This document shows positions 6,234 through 13,871 of a stretch of DNA of 26,461 bases, in pieces. The position numbers and the translations under genes were made by a program. The stretch covers positions 1-26,461 of IMG/VR virus record IMGVR_UViG_3300050821_001895; one strand, written 5' to 3'. Every line of letters begins with the position of its first letter. Position 1 is the stretch's first letter. Under the pieces are notes generated by a model. It did not search any database. It saw only the letters and a program-made list of their open reading frames with translations, and was not told where the DNA came from. This DNA comes from a virus.

Positions 6234-9200
6234 TGGCACTCCAAAAGCAACAAGTTCCAATTAACTTCATTAAAGGACTGGACACTAAAACTGATCCGTA
6301 CCAGCTCCAAATAGGAACGTTTAGCTCCCTTCAGAACTCCGTGTTTACCACTTCTGCCAGACTAAGCAAGCGCAACGGATTCGATATCTTAACTACTGCT
6401 CCGATCCTGCAGACTCCTACTCTTGCTACCCTCAACGACAACCTGCTGGCTCTGGAGTCCGAACTCTACGCCTTCAGCGAAGACACGAACCAGTGGCTAG
6501 ACGAGGGGTTCATCCGTCCGTTTAACATCCAGACTCAGCCGTTAGTCCGGGTGAGCACTTCTCAAACCGCTCCAGATGCCGCCATAACGGCCAACGGGCT
6601 GACTTGCCTGGCCTACGTAGACAACTCAGTAGCTTACTACCAAATCTCTGACTCGAACACTGGCCAGCAAATCGTCAGCAGAACAGCTCTACCCGCAACT
6701 GCTGGACAGCCGAGAGTTTTTCTTCTTAAGAACTACTTCATCATAACGTTTATAGCGAACATAACCTCTACTCCTACGCTCCAGTACGTCCCTATTCCTA
6801 TAGCTAACCCAAGCGCTCCTCTGCCAACTGCTACCATCAGTTCTACGGTATCGAGTCTGACGGCAGGATACGACGCATTTTCGTACAATAACACCCTGTT
6901 CATAGGTTGGAGCTCAACTGGAACGTCAGTTAAGATAGCCTACCTCACCTCGTCGTTGGCTCTGTCTCCGTCCACTAGCACTACGAGCGCTCCAGCAGAC
7001 CTCATGTCCATAACAGTTGACCCAGTGAACAACATCGTATGGCAGACCTGGTGGGATTCAGGGTTGGACGACGGGTTCACGGCCTCGTTTAACCTCGTTT
7101 TAGTGCCTCTGGTGGCTAAAACAGCTATCATAACAGACACGCCCATAGCTGAGATCACTTCCATAGTCCAAAACGGGATTCTGTCAATATTCTACCAAAA
7201 CATTAATTTCTACACATACGGCAGCGACAACATAAGAACGGACTACATCTCAGCGCTAACTGTAACTCGCCTAGGCGTAGTCGGTCCGACTACAATTATC
7301 GCTAGATCAGTAGGGCTAGCCTCTAAGCCAGCCATCAGCAACGGAACAATCCTGTTTCTAACGGCTTACGGCGACGAGAACCTTACTCCAGCCACGAATG
7401 ACTCTAACCAGCCGTCGTACTTCCTAATGGACAGCATCGGCAGGATAAGCACAAGGCTAGCGTACTCTAACGGCGGCGGCTATGCATCGTCTCAGGTATT
7501 ACCATCGTTCGTAACTGCCGGTACTGAGATGTATATCCCGTACCTGGTAACGGATTTCTTGGCAACGGTTAACAAGGGAACTAACCTGCCAGCAGGAACG
7601 CCAGTAAACGCCATATATACCCAGACAGGCATTAATCTCTGCATCTTTACTACGTTTGGTAACTCCCCTACGGTTAAGCAGTACTCGTCTGAGATAGCCA
7701 ACGCCCTGCACCTAACAGGCGGACAGCTCTGGGAGTACGACGGCGTAAGGGTAGTTGAGCACGGGTTCCAGGTGTGGCCTGAGAACATCCTAGTAACTCC
7801 GTCAACTACTGGCGGAGCTATCACAGCAGACACGTACTACTACGTGTTTACCTACGAGTGGACAGACAACGCAGGAAACCTCCACAGGTCAGCTCCTAGC
7901 ATCCCTTTTCCTGTTACGAACACCGGCTCGACGTCCAGCAACACTATATACGTTCCCACGCTTAGGCTAACGTACAAGCTAGCTCCGAACCCGGTTAGAA
8001 TCGTCGGGTACCGCTGGAGCGTTCAGCAGCAAGTCTACTACCAGTTCACTAGCATCCAGATGCCGGTATCGAATACTCCTTTTACTTCGTCTACTTGGAC
8101 GGACGGTACTAACACAGACACGAGTACTACTGGGCTGGACTTCACGACGATAGTGGACACGTTTCCGTACTCCAGCATCCTGGGCCAGACGCTGCTATAC
8201 ACCACAGGCGGGGTAATCGAGGACATAGCAGCTCCTGCATCTGTCGCATCTGCTTTGTTCAACAACAGGCTATTCCTGATAGATGCAGAAGATCCTAACT
8301 TACTGTGGTTCTCGAAGAAAGTAATAGAAGCCGTTCCAGTGGAGATGTCAGACCTCTTAACTCTGTTCGTAGCTCCCACGACGGGAGCTCAGGGCTCTAC
8401 GGGACCTATGACTGCGCTGTCAGCCATGGACGACAAGCTAATTATCTTCAAAAAAGACGCGATTTACTACATAAACGGTAACGGACCTGACAATACAGGT
8501 GCAAACAGCACGTTCTCAGATCCGGTATTCATTACTAGTACGGTTGGCTGTAACAACCCTAACAGCGTTATACTCGTGCCAAACGGCGTCATGTTCCAGT
8601 CCGACAAGGGTATATGGCTTCTGGGCAGAGACCTGAGCACTCAGTACATCGGCGCTCCAGTAGAGGAGTTTAACGCCATTCCCGTAGCTAGCTCCCAGAC
8701 AATACCAGGTACGAACCAAGTCCGCTTCGTCTTAACAGGTAACTCCACTACGCTCATGTATGACTACTACTTCCAGCAGTGGGGAACGCACACGAACGTC
8801 AACGCCGTGTCGGCAACGCTGTATCAGAGCTCGCACACGTACATAAACACCCTCGGCCAGGTGTTCCAAGAGACTCCCGGAGTATATCTAGACGGAGATA
8901 ATCCCATTTTAATGCAGTTCACGACTGCCTGGATCAACGTAGCTGGCATACAGGGATACGAGAGGTTTTACTTCGCTAACCTCTTGGGAACGTTCTTCAC
9001 GCCGTTCTCGCTTATAGTGAACCTAGCTTATAACTACAACTCCTCTAGCCAGCAGCAGATCCAGGTATTACCCAATAACTACGCCCAGAACTGGGGTAAC
9101 GAGGCTCAGTGGGGTAGCGGGCCTAAGTGGGGAGGATCTAACGGTGACGGCAACGTGTTCAGCGCCAGACTGTTCCCCGAGAAGCAGAAATGCCAGAGCT

Positions 9201-9346
9201 TTCAAGTATCTGTACAGGAACAGCCAGCACTGTATTCCACTGGATTCCCGGCTTACGGAGAGGGATTATCCCTGTCAGGGCTAATGCTCACCGTTGGAAT
9301 TAAAAAAGGAAGCAGAACTCAGTCTGCGAACCAGTCCTTTGGATAG
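6233..9346 (+). CDS. Tail nozzle-type protein, 1037 aa
   Basis: The ATG overlaps the preceding stop (TAATG). The N-terminus (INFIKGLDTKTDPYQL, then LQNSVFTTSARLSKRNGFD) is the hallmark of podovirus nozzle or tail-tube B-type proteins. The C-terminal half holds blade-like repeats typical of the same proteins: SALFNNRLFLIDAEDPNLLW, MTALSAMDDKLIIFKKDAIY and GVMFQSDKGIWLLGRD. The family forms a hexameric nozzle at the tail end that gates DNA release. A length of about 1000 residues is at the large end but normal for SU10-like forms. No enzyme motif is seen. Codon use is uniform, so no swapped module is evident. The end overlaps the next gene by up to 53 bases. Confidence 0.75.
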   Translation: MALQKQQVPINFIKGLDTKTDPYQLQIGTFSSLQNSVFTTSARLSKRNGFDILTTAPILQTPTLATLNDNLLALESELYAFSEDTNQWLDEGFIRPFNIQTQPLVRVSTSQTAPDAAITANGLTCLAYVDNSVAYYQISDSNTGQQIVSRTALPATAGQPRVFLLKNYFIITFIANITSTPTLQYVPIPIANPSAPLPTATISSTVSSLTAGYDAFSYNNTLFIGWSSTGTSVKIAYLTSSLALSPSTSTTSAPADLMSITVDPVNNIVWQTWWDSGLDDGFTASFNLVLVPLVAKTAIITDTPIAEITSIVQNGILSIFYQNINFYTYGSDNIRTDYISALTVTRLGVVGPTTIIARSVGLASKPAISNGTILFLTAYGDENLTPATNDSNQPSYFLMDSIGRISTRLAYSNGGGYASSQVLPSFVTAGTEMYIPYLVTDFLATVNKGTNLPAGTPVNAIYTQTGINLCIFTTFGNSPTVKQYSSEIANALHLTGGQLWEYDGVRVVEHGFQVWPENILVTPSTTGGAITADTYYYVFTYEWTDNAGNLHRSAPSIPFPVTNTGSTSSNTIYVPTLRLTYKLAPNPVRIVGYRWSVQQQVYYQFTSIQMPVSNTPFTSSTWTDGTNTDTSTTGLDFTTIVDTFPYSSILGQTLLYTTGGVIEDIAAPASVASALFNNRLFLIDAEDPNLLWFSKKVIEAVPVEMSDLLTLFVAPTTGAQGSTGPMTALSAMDDKLIIFKKDAIYYINGNGPDNTGANSTFSDPVFITSTVGCNNPNSVILVPNGVMFQSDKGIWLLGRDLSTQYIGAPVEEFNAIPVASSQTIPGTNQVRFVLTGNSTTLMYDYYFQQWGTHTNVNAVSATLYQSSHTYINTLGQVFQETPGVYLDGDNPILMQFTTAWINVAGIQGYERFYFANLLGTFFTPFSLIVNLAYNYNSSSQQQIQVLPNNYAQNWGNEAQWGSGPKWGGSNGDGNVFSARLFPEKQKCQSFQVSVQEQPALYSTGFPAYGEGLSLSGLMLTVGIKKGSRTQSANQSFG

Positions 9347-9770
9347 TGAAATTTCAGTTACTCCGTTTAAGTTCAAGCATTTACCCCTGCTGAGCGACAT
9401 GCTTGAGTCCAACAAGTTCCCGCACCTGACAGACATATCCATGAAAACGCTGCCTAAGATCGGGTACATAGCGCTACTCAGCGGACAGCCAGTAGCGGCT
9501 GGCTTCCTCAGACGAATAGAAGGCGGGTACGCCCAGATAGACACCCTGGCTTCTAACCCGTTCTTCGGCTCTAAACTACGTCACGAGGGACTTAACTTAA
9601 TTGTTAAGTCCCTCATTGAAGACGCTAAAGCATTGGATTTAAAGGCTATTATATCGTTTACCTCTGACGAAGGCGTTTTAACACGCGCTAAATCCATTGG
9701 CTTTAAGGAAACCCACCAGAAGCTAATAGCCTTGTCCCTGAGTGACTATTCACCACATACAGCTACTTAG
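9294..9770 (+). CDS. GNAT-like acetyltransferase domain protein
   Basis: The frame is open from a TTG at 9294 (158 residues). The start is uncertain: CTG 9324 and TTG 9339 are alternatives, because recognisable sequence begins near ISVTPFKFKHLPLL. The fold pattern is GNAT-like: a beta strand (YIALLSGQPVAAGFLRRI), then strand plus turn (IDTLASNPFFGSKLRHEG) where motif A binds acetyl-CoA, a helix, then SFTSDEGVLTRAKSIGFKET. The usual Q/RxxGxG/A loop is degenerate. Such genes occur beside internal virion proteins in related environmental phages; the substrate is unknown. Two features lie within it: a perfect 12-bp hairpin, and the second copy of the 22-base element, which overlaps its last codons. 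Confidence 0.6.
   Translation: MELKKEAELSLRTSPLDSEISVTPFKFKHLPLLSDMLESNKFPHLTDISMKTLPKIGYIALLSGQPVAAGFLRRIEGGYAQIDTLASNPFFGSKLRHEGLNLIVKSLIEDAKALDLKAIISFTSDEGVLTRAKSIGFKETHQKLIALSLSDYSPHTAT
9585..9614 (+). other. Perfect 12-bp hairpin inside the GNAT-like gene
   Basis: GAGGGACTTAAC (9585-9596), loop TTAATT, GTTAAGTCCCTC (9603-9614). The arms are exact complements. No T-run follows, so it is not a standard terminator. An RNA-processing site or a stability element near the end of the nozzle transcript is possible. Confidence 0.6.
9742..9763 (+). promoter_or_regulatory. Conserved 22-base element, copy 2 (promoter candidate)
   Basis: It matches GTGACTA-N3-ACC-N2-ATACAGC, with variable bases TTC and AC. 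It overlaps the last codons of the GNAT-like gene and ends 41 bases before the start of the ejection-protein block. Similarity to copy 3 continues a few bases further (CTTA). Confidence 0.6.
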
Positions 9771-9804
9771 CGTCAGATACAACTAATTAGCTTTAGGAGA
9801 TTAA

Positions 9805-11268
9805 TTGGGCTTTATCGGCGGTCTTTTAGGTGCGGCAGGCGGAGCGTCAGGCTCTGGCTTCCAGGCAGCCAACGGACAAAATCCTTCAATCATGCAGCAA
9901 CCGACTACTACAGCCCAGGCCAATACAGCCTACGGCCAGACTCAAACAGGTCTCCAACAGCAACAACAGTTCCTCCAAGCCCTCCAGGCCCAAAACGGCA
10001 TTCAAAACCAACAAAGCGTATACAACCAGCTCCAAGGCGTAGCCAACGGAACGGGACCTAACCCTGCTCAGGCTCAGCTAGCTCAGGCTACCAGCGCTAA
10101 CGTGGCTAACCAAGCAGCTCTTATGGCTGGCCAGAGAGGCAGCAACGCTAACGTTGGTTTAATGGCTCGCCAAGCCTCCCAGCAAGGCGCTCAAACCCAG
10201 CAGCAGTCCGCTGGCCAGGCCGCTACGCTTCAGGCTCAGCAGAGCTTAGGAGCTCTAAACAGCATGCAGGGACTAGCTACTAACCAGGTAGGCCAGCAGG
10301 CCAACGCAACGAATTCTTACATGCAGTCCGCTCAGGGCTCTCAGTCAGCCTTGCTAGGCGCTATAGCTGGTCAGAACGCAACGGCAGCAGGACTCCAGTC
10401 CAATATTAATACTAATAACACCGCGCTAGCAGGACAGCAGATGGCCGGGCAGCAGAACATGCTGGGAGGACTAGCAGGTGCCGCTGGTGCCGCCATGCTG
10501 TTAGCCGCTGAAGGCGGAGAAGTCCCTCAGTCAGCTCCCCAGCACTACGCCGAAGGCACTCCTTACATCACTCCGGTGCAAATAGGTCAGAATCCAATTA
10601 ATCAAACTTCTAGCAACATGTCTGGCCCTCAGTCCAACGTAGGTCAATATCTTAACGGACAGTCCTCGTCTTCGTCTCCCTCGAACAGCATCGCAGCGGG
10701 CGCTACCATGCCTCAAGCAAGAGATCAGTCAGCTAACTACGCGAGTCTAGGTAAAGGTCTTATAAGCCAGTACAATAGTTCTGGGTTAGACACCAGCTCT
10801 AGTTCAGGCGACCAAGCCACGGGCAACAACATCAACCAAGTCTCTCCAGACGCTAGCTACGCTCAAAACGGCATTCAAGCAACCCCAGACGTGGGATCAG
10901 ATCCTTACTCGTCGGCGGCAGGATCTTCTACAGGCGGCCTAGGAAGCCTAGTAGGAGCAGAAGACTCGTTCGCTAAGGGAGGCAAAGTCCCAGCAATGGT
11001 ATCGCCTGGAGAGCAGTACTTGCCTCCTAAGGACGTTGAGAAGGTCAAAAAAGGATCTAATCCACTCAAAGTCGGCGAGAAGATCCCAGGTAAGCCTAAG
11101 TACAAGGGTAACGACTACCGTAACGATACGGTAAAGAAAAACCTTGAGTCCGGCGGCATAGTAATCCCTAACGAGATCATGCAGTCCAAGCGCCCGCACT
11201 TCGAAGCAATGAAGTTCGTCCATGCCCACATAGCTAAGCACCGTGGTTTACCACCTAAGGGTAAGTAA
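9805..11268 (+). CDS. Internal/ejection-type virion protein 1 (Gln-rich, 487 aa)
   Basis: The start is a TTG at 9805 with AGGAG at 9795-9799; no ATG fits. The first 20 residues are Gly/Ala-rich (GFIGGLLGAAGG), which could insert into membrane. Residues to about 230 are extremely Gln/Ala/Asn-rich and probably helical. A short hydrophobic stretch (AAGAAMLLAAEGG) follows. The C-terminus (FAKGGKVPAMVSPGEQYLPP, GKPKYKGNDYRNDTV, GGIVIPNEIMQSKRPHFEA) matches a conserved tail in uncharacterised proteins of podovirus-like environmental phages. Three genes in a row of this kind are where podoviruses encode core proteins ejected with the DNA. The ejection role is inferred from order and composition. Confidence 0.7.
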   Translation: MGFIGGLLGAAGGASGSGFQAANGQNPSIMQQPTTTAQANTAYGQTQTGLQQQQQFLQALQAQNGIQNQQSVYNQLQGVANGTGPNPAQAQLAQATSANVANQAALMAGQRGSNANVGLMARQASQQGAQTQQQSAGQAATLQAQQSLGALNSMQGLATNQVGQQANATNSYMQSAQGSQSALLGAIAGQNATAAGLQSNINTNNTALAGQQMAGQQNMLGGLAGAAGAAMLLAAEGGEVPQSAPQHYAEGTPYITPVQIGQNPINQTSSNMSGPQSNVGQYLNGQSSSSSPSNSIAAGATMPQARDQSANYASLGKGLISQYNSSGLDTSSSSGDQATGNNINQVSPDASYAQNGIQATPDVGSDPYSSAAGSSTGGLGSLVGAEDSFAKGGKVPAMVSPGEQYLPPKDVEKVKKGSNPLKVGEKIPGKPKYKGNDYRNDTVKKNLESGGIVIPNEIMQSKRPHFEAMKFVHAHIAKHRGLPPKGK

Positions 11269-13871
11269 TGTCGTCCAAAGTAGTATTGGATCTAAAGAAG
11301 TTCAAGCATATCAAGTCTGACAAGGACACTACTACGCTTCGTCACGCAGACGGACACGAGCTAAAGATCGCTCATAACTCGATGTCTCCTGAGTTCCAGA
11401 AGCAGCTAAGCGCTTTGTCCAAGATATCGTCTCAAGACAAGACACCGCTACAAGCAGACGAGACGAAGCACCAGGGTAAACCAGCTCCTCAGGTGTCTCC
11501 TAATCCGTCGTCAGCGCCTTCAGCCATGTTCTACGACGGCGGACCTACTCCTAGTCCTTCTCCCGTACCTAGTAAGACTCAAGAGCCCGATCCAGACAAG
11601 GCTCAGAAGGCCATGGACGACATAAACAAGGGAGAGGACCTGTCAAAGACCTGGTCTAACATCAAGACAGGCATGGGCTTTGCTGATGGCGGAGCCGTCA
11701 ACGACGTTAACGCCCAGACAGAAGCCAGAGAGATGAAGGCCAACCTTCCTCCGGTTGACTCGTCCATCCAAGCTAAAAAAGACCTCTATAACCAGCTCGT
11801 TGCCAGCGGCGGAGCGGCTACGTCTCCAGCCGACATGTTCGGACCTAACGGAGAAGTACCAGCTAACCCGGTGAATCCAACGCTCTGGGGGCAAATCGAG
11901 AACTCTCCTCACTTAGTGCAGCTCATCTCTCAGCAGCAAGCCGACAGAAAGCAACAGACCAGGTCAGCTCCGGCGGCGGAGCAGCAAGCCGTCCACGACC
12001 AAGCCTTACCGCAGAACGTGGTGAACGCCAAGATAGGCGCTCCGATGGTCCCAGATCCAGGTGCTCCTAACCAGGCGATGCAACCTAGTAAAGAGGTTCC
12101 TGTAATCCCTCCAAAAAAGACATATGCCAAAGGTGGAAACATCCAGGAGTACGCAGAAGGCACGAACGACGTAACTCCGCTGAAGAACGCGAGTCAGATC
12201 AATAACAACGACGACACCGTGCCTGAGAAGAATCCTCCGTATGCTGCCGCTAACGTCCCGCTGGCTAGCCCGACTGAGCTAAACCTTAACCAGCCGCTGC
12301 AGACTCCTGCTTCAAGCGAGCCTCCAGCCGTTAATCCCAATGACTACGCTACGATATACGACAGGATCTACAAGCAAACGCTGAAGTCCGGTGCGTCTGA
12401 GTCCCAGGCCAGAACGTTTGCGCTGAACATGGCTGAGAACCAGCGAACCTCAAACGAGAAGTCCGCTCAGTCCGACATTACGGCTAAAGACAGCCTAAGA
12501 AACAGCATACTAGAAGAAAATAAGCGCAGGCAGTCCCTAGGCATTTCTCCCTTAGAGGTTCCAGCCGGTGGTACTCCTGAGGCTCCAGCAGCTCAGCCGC
12601 AAGCAATGGACCAAACCCAGGCTCCGCAGCAGCCGCCTCCTGCCGGTAGTTCTCCAGACGCCTTTGACAAGTATTCGTCTAGCCTCAACGCGGCTAAGAG
12701 CCAGGAGCTCAAGGGCATCCAGGCCCAGAGCCAGGCCCTCCAGGGACAAGCCCAGCTCCAGCAGCAAGCCTACGTAGACGACCAGAAATCCAGGCAAACC
12801 GCTCAAACGAACTTCCAGAACGAGTACAACAACCTAGAGAACGAGCGTCAGAACCACGTAAAAGACATCGAGAATAACTTCATTGATCCAGACCAGTACT
12901 GGAAGGGCGACGCTCAAGGCAACGGCGGCCACAGCAAGCTAGCCGCAGCTATCGGAATGATCATAGCCGGATTTAATCCAACGTCTAAGCCGAACGCAGC
13001 GGTTGACTTCTTAAAGTTCCAGATAGACAAGAACATGGAAGCTCAAGCCAAGAATCTAGACGCAAGAGGAAACCTACTTAGGGCTAACATACAGCAGTTC
13101 GGCAACAACAGAGACGCCGTAGACATGACTAGACTAATGCTCAACGATGACTTGACAAGACGCCTAGACCAGAAGTCAAACCAGCTAGCCGCTAGCGGCA
13201 AAGGACTCCAGGCAGGCATCCTTCAGCAGAAGAAAGGCGAGCTAATGCGCGCCTACGCTCCTCTCCAGATGGAGATGGCGCTGCGCAAGTCCATGATTAA
13301 CATCGCTAACAGCGGTAACTCCCAAGACGAAGGAGCTCTTAACCACACCATAGGCATGCTACGCGTCATGAACCCAGAGATGGCTAAGGAAATGGAATCT
13401 AGACGAGTACCAGGTATTGGTATAGGCAGCATTCCAGTTCCAGACGCGGCTAGACAGCAGCTAATCGCTCATCAAAAGCTTGACTCAATAGGTAACGACG
13501 TGCTTAGCTACGCCCAGAGCCACACTAACCTAGTACCGGGTACGGCTGAGTACAACACTGGCGTCCAGAAGTCCATGATCCTCCAGCAGGCCATCAGAGA
13601 AGGCTTGTTGGGAACGGTGTTCAGAGAGTCAGAGAAGCCCTTGCTGCAGAAGTTCGTTGACGACAACCCGGCAGGAGCCTTTAAGACGCTTAGCTCAGAG
13701 CCTAAGATCAAGACAATCCTGGACTCCAACAGGATGCAGGGCAACATACTTAAGTCAAACTACGGCTTGCCTGTAAAGAATCAGCCTCAAGCCCAACAAC
13801 CCCAAATAGTAACTGGTAAAGACGGAAAACAGTACCGTCGCGAAGGTAACTACATGGTTCCAGTCAAGTAA
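11268..13871 (+). CDS. Internal/ejection-type virion protein 2 (867 aa)
   Basis: The ATG overlaps the previous stop (TAATG). The N-terminal 450 residues are Pro/Ser/Gln-rich and low in complexity, with the motifs FADGGAV and YAKGGNIQEYAEGT, which echo AEGGEVP...HYAEGTPY and FAKGGKVP in the previous protein. Residues of about 450-750 are helical, with long Gln/Glu/Lys/Arg runs suggesting coiled coil, and contain one weakly hydrophobic segment (KLAAAIGMIIAGFNPTSKP). The C-terminus ends GKDGKQYRREGNYMVPVK. No lytic transglycosylase or peptidase motif is visible. A structural component of the ejected core is the best guess. Confidence 0.7.
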   Translation: MSSKVVLDLKKFKHIKSDKDTTTLRHADGHELKIAHNSMSPEFQKQLSALSKISSQDKTPLQADETKHQGKPAPQVSPNPSSAPSAMFYDGGPTPSPSPVPSKTQEPDPDKAQKAMDDINKGEDLSKTWSNIKTGMGFADGGAVNDVNAQTEAREMKANLPPVDSSIQAKKDLYNQLVASGGAATSPADMFGPNGEVPANPVNPTLWGQIENSPHLVQLISQQQADRKQQTRSAPAAEQQAVHDQALPQNVVNAKIGAPMVPDPGAPNQAMQPSKEVPVIPPKKTYAKGGNIQEYAEGTNDVTPLKNASQINNNDDTVPEKNPPYAAANVPLASPTELNLNQPLQTPASSEPPAVNPNDYATIYDRIYKQTLKSGASESQARTFALNMAENQRTSNEKSAQSDITAKDSLRNSILEENKRRQSLGISPLEVPAGGTPEAPAAQPQAMDQTQAPQQPPPAGSSPDAFDKYSSSLNAAKSQELKGIQAQSQALQGQAQLQQQAYVDDQKSRQTAQTNFQNEYNNLENERQNHVKDIENNFIDPDQYWKGDAQGNGGHSKLAAAIGMIIAGFNPTSKPNAAVDFLKFQIDKNMEAQAKNLDARGNLLRANIQQFGNNRDAVDMTRLMLNDDLTRRLDQKSNQLAASGKGLQAGILQQKKGELMRAYAPLQMEMALRKSMINIANSGNSQDEGALNHTIGMLRVMNPEMAKEMESRRVPGIGIGSIPVPDAARQQLIAHQKLDSIGNDVLSYAQSHTNLVPGTAEYNTGVQKSMILQQAIREGLLGTVFRESEKPLLQKFVDDNPAGAFKTLSSEPKIKTILDSNRMQGNILKSNYGLPVKNQPQAQQPQIVTGKDGKQYRREGNYMVPVK

